Assembly (NCBI GenBank): GCA_921293015.1
Contig: OV121081.1
Span: 79,191,022-79,255,021, forward strand
DNA from: Phorcus lineatus
Taxonomy: Eukaryota > Mollusca > Gastropoda > Trochida > Trochidae
Direction of reading: 5' to 3'
DNA: 64,000 nucleotides
Below the pieces are notes generated by a model that worked only from the letters and a program-made list of their open reading frames with translations, did no database searches and was not told where the DNA came from. The translations under genes were made by a program, and so were the position numbers. Within the stretch, counting starts at the first letter, position 1; the number at the start of each line of letters is the position of its first letter. Shown piece by piece: positions 26,573 to 40,000 of the stretch.

Positions 26573-28531
26573 AGAGTTGCTCCCCGCTGTTGAAGGATTT
26601 TATAACGCTTCTAGTCTATTTTCTTCGTCCTCTGGTAGCGTGCTATCCGGCCTTGTTGGGGCAAGGTTTCCTTCACCACAAAAATGTTTGAAAATTTTCA
26701 TTTAAAAGTTATTCAAATATTGTACAACATTTTTTCCATAATTGATATTCACTTTTGAATCCTGACGAAACATTGAAAAAGAAAGCAACCCGATCCAAGA
26801 ACCTTTATGCATTAAACCTAACCCTAACCATATCAGCCACCTTTCCCGATCCTGGGTTATGAAAATCTCCAGGTTTTTTTTTACGACCATTTATTTTGAA
26901 ATAACTTAAACTTTTCCCTTCATGCAAAAAAAAACTTATCATATTTCCTGAGTTATAGGCTTGTCAATGTTCTTGGTATGCATTCTTTTTGTAAAAGTCG
27001 CTTCATGATTCTCAGGCCTCATATATTGTATGTATTTTAACAGGTTTTTAATTTTTTTACGAAGATCGCTTTGTTCACAAGAGTTTGAATGTAGTGTTTA
27101 CATCGTTCATTTTCGATTGCAAACACACAAACTGACATTACAAGTTCTTAAATTCCAACCAACGTTACATAACCTATTTCTAAGAATAAAGATGACTTTT
27201 AAAAAATCAACCTGTCCGCATAAATGGCATAGTATGATAACCAATCTCTCATAAAGTTTGTTAAAAAGTGTTTCACTGGTATTCATTTCAAATTGGAGTT
27301 TTGCCTTCAAAGATCATTTTGTATAAATGTCAATATTGGTTGTTTTGATAATGTGTAGATTCAAATGAAGAGATTACCTTTTCTTTTCAATGAGTATCAG
27401 TTACCACTATGAAACAGTTAAGTCAGTATAATCCTTCGACTTCACAAACAAAACGTGAAAAAGGATTAATGATGAAAGTGTAAATGAAACATTCCTGTAA
27501 TCATTTTCTGTTTCTTCATATGCAAATAAAATTATGAGAGGTTGGCGAAAAGAATGAATTAATCCCATTACTGTATCAAAAATCTTATATGACTGAAGCT
27601 TGTTTTGTCTAAGTTGACAAAAAAAAAACCTTCAACAAATGTTACAATATATAGGCTGTGGATTTACCTGTGAAAATCAGCTTGGTATCTCAGTTCTTGG
27701 TGTTGACACCTTAGCCTAAACTAGACCGCGCGTGTTTACGTCGCGAGGACAACAGTTATGTTTGGTTTAATTTCAATACAATCCTTTTCTTTTTAAATTT
27801 TTTTATGTTTTTCACACGGACTGTTTTCATTTCGATAATTAGTTCCACCAATTCATTCAGTCAACTGTCCCTTATATTTGTTTATAGAAGAAATCTTAAT
27901 TTGTTGGAAAGAGTGGTGCTTATCTTTTTCAGGGTGTATACAACGATTTTTGTTTGATATCATACATGGTTGCTAAATTCTTTTGATAAAGCTTTGTACT
28001 ATAGGCAGTAGAAAGAAATTCATGGAATCCAGTTACATGGGAAATAGTATTGTGTTAGTATAGTATACTGTATTTTTGGTCTAATTCACAGAGAAATTCC
28101 TTCTTTTATGTAAAATTGGTATTCAAATGTGTTTTAGAGCTAGAGAAAACGTTTTCATAATTAGTCGTCCGAAATCAAAATCGATAAAACAATTGATCAG
28201 CAGAATGGATTAAGTTAAGATTACAATAATCGAATCTTTTGTATAGACTGGGGAATAATTCTTCACTCTTAAAGGCACTATAGCACGCTTTTTCGATTCA
28301 GTTTTGCAATTTAAGGCGTTTGAGGTCAAAGGCGTTTACTAACTTTCTATCGATGCAATGAAATATTTATTGCTCTTTATAATTGACCTGTAATTAACAG
28401 TGAAAAAGTTAAGACGGCTGATGTCGACTTAGAGATAAACAAAATCTTTGGCTAGCTGTGCACAAAATGGAAATAATATGGACAGTTGAACAAAGATGAA
28501 CTAGTAATGTGTGCAGCTTTGGAATTCACCG
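26573..28531. other. No gene recognised
   Basis: Intergenic-looking AT-rich sequence between the minus-strand exon candidate and the PHF20-like gene. No exon or RNA gene seen. Confidence 0.4.
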
Positions 28532-28700
28532 TAAAGGGCCACAGAGTATGTTGGCATATATGTCAAACTTCATAAATGGTGTTATTTTATAGAAAAGTGG
28601 TGGTAGTAAAATAGCATCTTAGTGTTCAGTATAGTGACAATAAACAGGTTCAAGTCTCGATTTGTGATCGAAAACCGAACATTGACGCACGTCAATAACT
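28532..28700 (+). repeat. Dispersed repeat, direct copy
   Basis: Matches the minus strand of 20075-20290 across ordered blocks, including 'gtgacaataaacaggtt'. Its opening TAAAGGGCCACAGAGTATG also resembles the first bases of the element at 36097, linking the three into one repeat family. Confidence 0.6.
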
Positions 28701-30630
28701 CAAACGTAATTTTGGAAACTTATTTACAGCAGACACAAATGTAAATATGGATTGATAGTATTAATTAGGACTTTTAACTAATATACATGTAAAATGTATG
28801 CAGAATTTCGATGTCCTACTATTTATATGGCCTTTTTTATATCATTGAAGCCATTAAATAGCACAATTTTGGAATTTGGGAGATAGAGGTACAAGTTAGG
28901 TAGACGATTTGAACTTAATTGAGGACATATGGTAATTTTGATCTTATTTAAGGAACATAAAAAAGCCTAAAACATACTCTTTGTCACTTTAACTCTGAAC
29001 TGAGAATAAAGGATGCTATATTGGTTATAAAATCAATCGTGTAACTTAACCGATTTAAAAAATGCAGCATACGCATTGTTATTGGATTGTAATTGGCTGT
29101 AAGCGAAATTAAAATATTTCCGATATCGTGATTCACGTTGATTTAATGCAACGTTGCATTAAATACTTCCGGTCATTTAGAATCAACTATAAAATCTAAT
29201 ACATAAATATTCGTTCAATAACTTACGAGGCATATTACCTAAGTGCGGATCGTTAGTAATATCGAGAGATAAGCATCATCTGTACATTCGCTGCATATAC
29301 GAAATATTACTGTATACGAATGCCTATGTTTGTTACTTGCTAAACATCAATAAATGCACATGTTTGAGGGTTTGGCAAATATTTAAAAAATCTTTTGTTT
29401 CATATTATACCTTTTACCTGCTTAACATGCCAAAACCTGAAAAAGATTATTTATCAAAACAAAATGCTCGGATTTATTGGAATTTAACAATAGATTAGAA
29501 TGAATACAATGGAGTACGCCTGAGTGTAGTAAAGTTTGATAGAGCCACTTTTCGCGTAACACCGTTAACAAGACGTAATACTGTAAGTATATATTTCGAA
29601 ATAACTGAAAGAAAAAGTTTAATACCAATGCATGTTTTGTTTTAAATATACCACTTATACTTGTAGAGTATCACTTAACAGCTTAAGGGAGTAGCTTTCT
29701 TTCTCAATATTAATCTACGAAATGAACTACACTAAAAAATACAATGATGGAAAGGAATATTATCTTGTTTGCTTCAATCAAGTTACTACAACACGGTCGC
29801 AGCTTTAGATTCATCCTTGCGAAATTATATAGAAAAATAAGCACTAAGTTTGTAAAATATTAGCAATTATTAATTTAAAATGTTATTGACCCGTGGATAA
29901 TATAGTAAATTGTGACAAAGTTATAAGAAGTGTATTGTAAATTGTTTTTGAACCTTTTTAAAATCTATTTACAGCCTTACCAAATGGGCTAGACATTTGT
30001 TGGTGACTGGTCTGAAAGCCGTTAATTGACATATCATGAATCGATTTTACAGACTCCCTGTCCATTCTGTCTGGGGAAATTGTAGATTTGTGAACCCTTT
30101 CATAACTGCTTTTAGAAAATTTTACTCATTTCAAAGAAAGACTGATGAGCTACAAGAAGAAATTCTCTCTTTTTAACACTATGTTTAAAAAAAAAGACAG
30201 TTATTGACAAAAAACCGGTTTGTTTTGTACAAGTGACTTGTAGAAACATAATTTTATCAAATAATTTTAAGTTTGACTGACATGAATACGATCTTAAGAT
30301 TATTAGGATAAAATATAATGATCATCTTGAAACTTATCTTGAAAAATCCTTGAAGGATGTGGGTGACAGGGTTTAAAACAAGTCCTAAATATAAATTTTA
30401 TAAGTCACCCTTTGACATATATATATTCTTATATCGTCGCCCAAACAAATTCCTATGTTTGACAACGGTTAAAAACATTGCCATAACATTTGATATGAAA
30501 ATATATAAGGCTTGTCTTTATTATTCGAAACCATGTGACTCTCAAAATGCTTTTGTATGGCGACCTTTGAAATTAACTTAGTTAATGTTATATAAACCAA
30601 CTAGAAAAATCTGACATATGACATCCACTG
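28701..30630. other. No gene recognised
   Basis: AT-rich intergenic sequence with short chance frames only. It probably includes distal upstream sequence of the PHF20-like gene. Confidence 0.4.
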
Positions 30631-30830
30631 CAGTGGCGGATCCAGGATTTTTGAAAGAGGGGGTTTGGATTCAGAAATTGTCGGGGGGGGGGGGGGGGGG
30701 GTATTGTTATGTTACATATGATTTACTATAAAACCATTCATATTTTCAAATTATTTTTTATTGACTTGAATCTATATTGATTTTCAAAAGGGGGGGGACT
30801 CCCCCTCCCCTTGAATTCGCCATTGCACTG
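30631..30830. mobile_element. Short MITE of the CAGTGGCGGATCC type
   Basis: Starts CAGTGGCGGATCCAGGAT and ends with an imperfect inverse, GAATTCGCCATTGCACTG. Elements with this start are widespread in animal genomes (general knowledge). It includes a 19-base G run at 30683-30701 and a G-run/C-run pair near 30790-30810. It lies only about 150 bp before the PHF20-like start codon, so inside or next to its promoter or 5' leader. No clean target duplication seen. Confidence 0.6.
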
Positions 30831-30982
30831 AGTTGAGTTGATCTCTTGCCAGCTTATAACATGTGTTTGTCAGAGCAAAAGACGTCTTAAATATTTTACG
30901 AATGCTTCAACAAATATCTATAGTCACAGGCATAGATACTGCGTAATTTCATTCCACAATTTACACCCAACCACCAAGAATA

Positions 30983-31018
30983 ATGGCGACATCCGAAGCC
31001 GGAATGACATCAGAGCAG
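30983..31018 (+). CDS. PHF20: PHF20-like exon 1 (start codon)
   Basis: Encodes 12 residues, [12 protein letters not shown], ending at CAG|GTAAAC in phase 0. The 5' leader upstream is unknown. A downstream ATG in exon 2 (31619) is an alternative start that would cost only 13 residues. Confidence 0.7.
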
Positions 31019-34000
31019 GTAAACACTGTTAATGTAACATCTATGTATTATTTTCAAGTGTACCTCGTACTCTCTGCTAACGTTTGCGGTACGCTTTCGT
31101 TACAATGAATGAAAAAGCGTGATTTAGGATGCGATTTCATGTTGTTGGACCAGCGATTTCCCGCGGTCGTGCTTGCCCTCACGTTTTCATCTGACGCTAA
31201 CACGTTTGAGTTGATTCAGGAATCTAATAATGTAAAATACGAGAGTATGAGGTGGATACCATCAAATAATTCTCACACATAGTCTGATTGATCTGTTTAA
31301 TGTTGGTAATATGTTTTTCAAGACGTCTAATCATGCGAGTCGACGAATACATCATTGGTTTTCTCGAAAAGACGGATTCGAAAACGAAAGTCAAATATTG
31401 TATGTGTTTTTTAAATAATTTGGCAGTAAAATTTAAAAAAATTATCGGAGCAAAATTCTTGGTGTATGCCTAACACAAAATCATAAGATTAAACAAATTC
31501 AAAATGATGTAATTATAAATTGTATTTCTCGATCATGAATTATTCAATTTGTTCAAATGAGGAATCTCTATTTATGGAAAGGTAAACTAACAGTGTTTTA
31601 CATGTAACCTTCCAGGAAATGACTGACACAGCAGAGGAAGGGGAGACATGGATGGATACAAGCGATCCCCACTCACCATCCCAACAATCAGAAGATTCAA
31701 ACTCAAGGAATGAAGACACTGAAACTAACAATATGTCATCTGATCAAAACTCTTCTGCCTTGTCAGCGACCCCAGTGCAGTCTACTTCAGGGACACCTGC
31801 CACACCCACCACCCCTCTCACTCCAACCACACCCACCACCCCCGGGCGACGGGATAATCTCCCTCACAGGCATGGTATAGCTTGGAGGAAGGGAGAGAGG
31901 GTCGAAGCAATGGACTATCTCAACAAGTGGTGAGCTCATTCATAAAACTCATTCAGTGTGAAAAAGAATAAAGGGGTTCTATAGGATCAAGATTTTCTAT
32001 TGATTTTTTATGGGGAAAACCATGAACTTTTAACATCATATTTCAATATTGGAAATGGTATACATGCTTCATACTATAATGGAGGATGTTATATGTCCAA
32101 TAATGTTATGGAATAAACTTGACATCCAAATCTGATAAACATGCAAATATTTATGCTATATCAACATAAGAAAAAAAAATCAAATCATTTAATTTTTACA
32201 ACTGAATGAAGTTATTTAATTTTATGAATCCTCAAAATGTTCTCAAGACATTTTTCACAATAATTGACTTTGAATTGTAGTGGAATTTGAAACATCTTTT
32301 AAATGTCAACCACTTTGTGGACATAGGTTATCATAACTATAATCTGTATGCACTTATACAGCAGTAAATAAATGAGTTAAAATTATGTGAAATATTACCA
32401 TGATGTAGCAGAATGTTTGCAGTTTCAAAATATTATCGTCTCCATTTACCACAAAAGGATCATTATGAAACTGGAAGTAAGTTTAATGAATGTGTCAGGT
32501 ACCCTGCCAAGATCATGGATGTAGACGAGGAGGAGAAAGCTGTACTGATTCACTTCGAGGGTTGGAACTCTCGCTACGATGAGTGGACGCTGATGACCAG
32601 CGAAGGGATCCGACCTTTGACCCGCCACTCAGAGCGGAAAGACAGGGGGAGGAAACGGATACAAGAGGTATGGATTTTGTCAGATTTATTTTATATATAT
32701 TCACTATGTACAATAATATTACAGAAAAGATAAATGTAGTGTAGCCCTTGGCCAAATTATTTTTGTTGGTAATTAACTTCTATTGACTCATGGTATCAAT
32801 GGGTTTGGTTTTAATTTATTTTATGAAACTTAACCTCGAATCCATGCATTTTTCAGGTTACGTAGGTCAGACCTATTATTTATATGTTTCTTTGGTAATT
32901 ATATATGTCATAACTTGATGTTCCTGCCCCTTTCAGTAATGGTATGACAAAATTGGTCTTGTTTGCTAAAGATTTTAAATGTGTCTTTGTTTTGTTTAAA
33001 ATAATGGATAGATTTTGCTGTATGGCTAAATCATAGTTTTTTTGACAAGTTCTATTGGGAAAATTCTATTGTCTCTATTAGAACTAGACTATTTCTAACT
33101 TATGGTCATTCTCACTGGATGGAAACATGTAAAGGGAAACAATCATTAATGGCTAATTAATTTATTAAAAACTAATTTGTTAATTGTTACAAATATCATG
33201 GTGCTCAAATTTAGTTACTGATGTGTAACACAGACAAAACATATTGATAAGTTAACTTTCAAGTTATTCTGTTAAACATTTGAATACATTTCATCATGAG
33301 CAACCATTAATTGTCAGTATTTATTATTAGTTTCGGGTTGGTGAAAAGGTCCTCGCTAAGTGGACAGACTGCAAGATGTACCCGGCCAAAATAATCAGCA
33401 TGCATTCCAATGGTCAGTATGTTTAGCCTGATGTCCTGAAACATTTTACATTTTCAACTTCCCCAGAAGAACTGTTGACCCCAAAAGCTGAAATGTTTTT
33501 GGGCGGTACCTGGGGGTCAAAGATTGTGTGTGACAAATTGTGTAGGAACCCTAGGACAATTTCTCTGAAACCAGTTATCATAGGAAGAATAAATTTTCAG
33601 AACGACATCTTTGTAAAATTTGAGGCTGAAGTTCCTAAATTTGGTTTTAATCCCCTTCAAATGTGGTCTTGACAGAGTAATTACCCTCATAGCTTCATTT
33701 GATTCCCCACCAGAAACAAGTCATTACTCCAACCTGGATTCTGCAGAGAAATATTAAGAATTCTGCGGCAGATTTAAGTCAATTCTGCACCCAATTTTAC
33801 CAAATTCTGCATAAGATTTTACAACTTTAAACACTAAAAAAGAAGCCTAAAATGATAACATACTTCATTTTATACACATTTCTTAACTTCTTCTAGAGTT
33901 GGGTGATATTGAATTGCTTTCAAAGGATAAATTTGTGAATGTAACATCTTGAGTTGTGAAAAATATTCTTTGAAACCAGTATGTTAGTTCGTTTTTGTGT

Positions 34001-37000
34001 AACCATACATAATTTTGTTCATAAGCAAACTTTTCTATGTATTTTTTTTTTTTTTAAATTTCAACTTACAAAATGAGTAAATTCTGCGGCGGAAAATGAT
34101 GAATTCTGCAGGCATTCTGCATTAAAATAACTTTTCCGGGGACCATACCATGTTCTGCATTGGAACCTTATTTCCGTGATTTTTTCTGCAACCGCGGAAT
34201 TGCAGAATCCAGGAAGGACTGAGTAATGTGATCATCATTTAGTTATGTATGGCATTATAATACAGCAGCAATCTTGAGTTATGACTCATTATGAGTGCTA
34301 TCTTTATTTTCAGGTACAATGGAAGTCATATTTTATGATGGTTTCCAAAAAACTGTTCAAGAGATCAACGTAAAACCCTTGCTGGAGAAGCACAAGGTAT
34401 TGACTGTTGCTCTCTGTTTTTGGGTTAACCACTGATAGTAAGAGGTTGATATAGAAATTTGTGTTTATTTTCTACCATAAACTAATGATATATGACATAA
34501 AGGTAGTACTCATTTGAAGTTTGTAGGAAATTAGTTCTTTTTGCTATTTGAATCCTTTTTCCTTTAACTTGATGCCACAATTTAAGGTCACAGCCACAGA
34601 AGGTTTATCGTTTGATCTTTGCTTTATACTGATAAAAGATAATTTTTTTTATGTAATTTGATGATACAATGCTTTTTGCAATTTTGTTTTAAAGTTCAAT
34701 ATTTTTTTCCAATCTAAACTGCGACAGCATTGGATGCTTGTAGTTTTGAACAAAAAAATATATATATGCATATGTATATGTAACAAATATTTTAGTCTGA
34801 TGCTACCTCATTATTTCTGATTTAAAATATTCAATGTCTTATTAACTGTGTGTTTCCTGAGCTCAAATACTTTCAAAACAAGATGTTTTATTAATACTTC
34901 AAATGATTTTGAAACTTAGAATTAATAACCATACACAGTCAACCAGTTATTGGAATAATTATGAAACAGTGATTTTTATTGAAGTGTTTGACTATGCAAG
35001 GGAAAACTATAGTGATGATGGTTAGTTATTAAACTGTCATGCTATTTTGTCATGAATGATGGAAGGGACTGAAACCAATAAGATATAATTATTAGTGTGT
35101 TTTTAAATGTATATATTTTGCCTCGACAGTCCTTATGTTATGAAAGTACAAGACAGAGGATGCCCTTGATGGAAACCTGAAGGATTGTTTTCTTGTTCAA
35201 TACTTTGAATAAATTGTGTTTTGTTGTTTTTTTCAATTATCTGAAAAAGAAAAATGTTAAAGTCAGAACACTATCTCATTTAGCTGTGGCGGAATCAACA
35301 AGTAGTCCATTGTCAATCAGAAAAGGGCAATGTACTTTTTTCAGACTAGAAAATGAATGGATAAACAAGCTTGAACAAAAAGTTCCAGTGCAAGACAAAA
35401 TGCTTTGAAGATTTTTTTTTTAAACGAAAGATTTTGTTTTTGCATTCTATATTCCAAAAGCATTACGGCAATCATTTTTTAAAAAATCAATCCCTTTTTT
35501 AAGAAAATATCTCTCAAAAATGAAGAAATAGAATAGAAATATTTTTAGTTAAAGATGTTTTGAAAGAATTGTGGTTTGTTTCCAAATTTTCAGTGACAAA
35601 TATTTTGCAATGTAATAGAAAAGAGAATTTATTTTAAATCAATATTTGACGTGAAGACATGGTTCTCTGGCCAAAAGTAGTGGAACATCTATGGACTCTC
35701 ACATATGTCTAGATATATGCGTTTAAGTCCATATGCAAGCAGTTCTCCGTTTTACTGGTTTTAGGGCAGAGCATTCCCATCTCCCAAAGAGACGCCAAAG
35801 ATCACAAAGCCAGAAGGTATGTGGTTTGTTGCATAAACATTATCTATATTCCTGTAATTTCATCTTATTCTCACAGCAGAAGTGTTTGCTCATTGGAATA
35901 TTTTTTGTTAGCTGAAAATGAATTTTATTAATCTTTGATACATTTTAATAATTAAAGTTATTGAACTGATATTAAATCCCATGTAGCCCATTGTATACAC
36001 TGTTGCCTATGCTATGATTTGCTGTAAAGGTCAGTGCCTATTTAACAGGCTGGGTCTAAACTCTTACGATAAACTCCAAACCCCAAAAGAGGGTGTTTAA
36101 AGAGCCACAGAGTATGTTGATACAGATTAAAAAATATTGCCAAAGAACTATCTCGTTGATGCATAATTTTCAGCAAAAATTAAAACAAATTAGTGAAGGT
36201 ATTTCCCCAGTTTATATATAGATCAAGTTTATTATTTTCATGTGGAAAGCATTTTGGTCGCACATGGATGCAAAAGAAAAGCGGAAAACAGTATTACGTT
36301 AAAACTAGTACGGCGAAAAGTTTTTGGAAACAATGACAAAAAATGCCTAGTCAAGACTGAAAACTTTTTATGATTTAATTTAACGTCAAAGGCGCTGTTC
36401 TAATCAGCAAAAAAGTGGCTACACGTATGTAACAATTTTCTACTCTAAAACGGACCAATCATAATACATCTCTAAATGTTGCCTTAATGGTATGAAGTTA
36501 TGTTGGAGATGTAATTTTATAATCTTTCCATTTGCGAAAGAGCAAGTAGAGGTAATTTGTATAAGATCATCCCTTCATAACCAATTTAATTATAATTTCT
36601 CAGTCTCTAAAGGAACAAGGGTATTTTTAATTTGCATATTTACTTGAATATGTCTAATATTAAATCAACAAGAAAACTAATCTTTGTTTTTTTCAGTCTT
36701 GATCACTTATTTATTTCAAAATGTATATGGGTTTTTTTTTTACGGATATGAATTGTACAATCTGAATATAACAAATAAAAGTAGAAACGGAATTTGTTTA
36801 TTTGTTTTGAATATAAACTAAGGTGAAGTAGGAAATTAAGGATAATAAAGGAAAATCCGCATAATGACATTACAATTCACTAGCGTTCGCTTCTCGAACG
36901 AATAGTTGTCAAATAAACATATTTAATTAACTTGTGTTATTTTTACTATCTTTCATATATCATGTTGAAGAAGAACGATTTATTAACTGATTGAAATAAT

Positions 37001-40000
37001 GATTAGGTGTTTACTAAAAAAAGTTGTATTAGAAACACTAACATAATCTATGGCTCTTTAATGGTAGGTGATCAGAGAAATAACTTATCATTTCTTCCTG
37101 TAATATTCACTTCACATATGGCTTTCGTTGAGTCCTATGTAAAAGGTAGTATCAGTCAATGCAGTTTCCCACAGCAAATTTGACTGAGTAAAATTTGTAT
37201 CTTTGGAATCCATTTTTGAAACTGTAAACAGCAACAATGAGGAATGCTTCTCATATGACGTATTATTAATATTTTCCATACAAGTAGTTGTAATAGTGTC
37301 ACATCATGTTACTAATAAAAGTTTCGGGTTTACCAAATTTGAAGTAATTCCCAATAGTATTGTTTCAGTTAGTTTTATATTCCCCAAATATTTTGCATTA
37401 CTTTATTACTGATTTATAGCTGTCATTTTCATACTTTATTGATAAGTTAATTTTTTCCACCGATAGAAATCTTAAATGTTTTATTGTCAATTTTTATCAA
37501 TTAAAAAAATCTACACTTCCGAAATGAATGACAATCAGTATAAATTTTTATGAAAATTTAAAACAATATTTAACAATTATTTGTCAAGTTAACAAATTAA
37601 GAATTATTGATAAAAATGAAGTCCCTAATAAGATTTCAAACACTCATTAGTGAACGTTAATTTGATTAATTTTGTCAGTTAGGTAACAAAAAATCGTTAA
37701 AAATCTTTTTAATTCCGCTAAAAATTATATAGAATTATGTTCTCCTGAACAATGTAATGAAGAAAATATACAGTTGTATTTTCGAAGCTAAATAACTTGA
37801 AAAAACGTCTATGAAAAAACTTATTTTTAGTGGTAGGACTTGTTCTTTTCAATATTTAGAGTTACCTCCCCTGATCAAATGGGCTGCAGTGTTTACATGC
37901 ATCAGTAAGGCTGTCACAAGTGTCAGTCGTTTTACCGCTTCAGAAAATACTCCTGTTGGCTTCACACTAGAGAAGAAAACACTTAGGCAGACTTTGAACC
38001 TATGAATTAAGTGAAAATATGCAATTAATGTTGCTATCAGTTTATTAGAGGTAGAACGATTTGCTCAAGGTAACATTTTTTGGGAAAAGTTTTTGACAAG
38101 TTAATTACTGAATTTCAAAGGTGTTATTTATCTAGATATGTGCAAGTTAACTTCCTATTACATTCAATTTGCTACAAAAGGTTTACAGTCAATAGCAAGC
38201 ATAATTTTGTGAGATGGTGTGTCCCCATTCCATAGATAAAATGGCTAACAATATGTGAACTTTTTCTACTTTCTGATTGCTAAGACATATAAATTATGCT
38301 TTAATGGTATTAAACTTTTTAAACGCTGTGACAGAAATCATTGAACTTAATGATTAAGCATCTGATGAAAAATTATTAAGAAACTTTTTAGACACAACTA
38401 CTCATAAGAAGTATTGACACATAAAAAATCAAATGGAAGTGTTGAGATATATAACAGCTGAGGTTAAGGGCAATTTTACTCAATGCTTTATTGTATTCAT
38501 TTTTATGTTCCAAATTAGTCAAAAATAATATTTTCATTGTTTATATAAAAAGTATTGTTTTTCTTTACCACTCCTATAAGGGCAATTCTCCCAATTTAGA
38601 AATTCTGGAATAAATGTGATCTTAAGTTCTATCCAAGTGGGATATATTTCCAACCTTAATAATAATTTATCATCAATTATTAATTTTCTTCTAATCATTC
38701 AATCTTCAAAAATTTGCCAATAATATTGTTATTTGTATTTTTTATTTACAAATAATCTTGCTTTGATATTTTACATTTTTCTTCAGTGTTAACATTTCAT
38801 TATGTTGATAAATAAGATTAGTAACAAAGTGGACCTTAACTTGGTTTCTTAAACTCTTTTACATGACTTTCAGATTAAGCTTCTTCTGAGGCCAAAATGT
38901 TTTTGCATAGGAATTTTTTCTAGTATAGATGTTTGTTGCATTTTATTTTCAGTTAGAAGACGTAGTACAGAAAAGGTTAGATCTAACAGCTGTGAAGAAA
39001 AGATTGGTAAGAATCTTAACTGATGTTTTGTTTACTATCTTTTCGACAAATGAACCTGTAGAGCAAATAGCATATATATGCAAGCAACATGCACAAGAAA
39101 AGAAACAAGACATCATGAACAAGTTGACTGTGATGTATTTATGAAGTGAAACTAATTTTTTATTTGCTCATAAATCCTCATTCATTTTATTTTAATTTTG
39201 ATCAAAGTAAATAGGACAGCACTATTTTAAGCATTTCATGGAATATTTGATATATTTGAATACAGAGGTAAATTGTTATTAGATATCAATTGCCAATGAT
39301 TACAGATCAAGGGTCTGACAGACGTCGTAAACACAAGCTCATTGTAGCTGGTTCATTCCTTGCCAAGAGGGAGAGGTCACTTAGTGCACCAAGTTTAAGT
39401 GATCGTCAGAAAAAGCATAAAACTGGAATCCGGGTTAGTTCGAAGAATTATTTTCAAATAGAATCTAATCAAACTTTCTTATGTATTTAAAGTTCATATT
39501 GCTGTGAAAATAGCATTGTGTAATACAAGTGTAAAGATTTACGACATACCATATTTAAAAAGAGGGTCAACATTTTATACTTATATAAAATAATTTTTTT
39601 ACTAGCATTCAAAAATTAAATTGATTCTGAAAAATATACAGTTGTTCGCGAACATGTGTCAAATTCAGTTCATGTTTCTAACCAAATGAACCATCTTGTA
39701 GAGGGGATTTGGTATGAGAAGCAGCCCAGTTAAGGCAAGGAAAGATACTCATCTAAAATCAAGCCCAGGACATCCAAAGAAGACTTTGACACCCAAGTTA
39801 GGTCAGCTTCAGCCAAAGAAAGGGTTGACAGAAGCTGGTAAGAATGGATCAATTTTTTTGACAACCATGATATGGGGAAAAGCTCATAGACAGATAATTT
39901 TTAGTATATGACCACTTTTTGGGAAAGATCATATGTCATGCTCTTGTCTCAGTTTTCTATGTCAACCTCTGTTACTTCTACAACCAATCATACACATGTG

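Noticed and set aside
38929..39144. 71-codon frame overlapping exon 7
   Set aside because: Different frame from the one needed to join exons 6 and 8; its tail passes the GTAAGA donor and is intronic.
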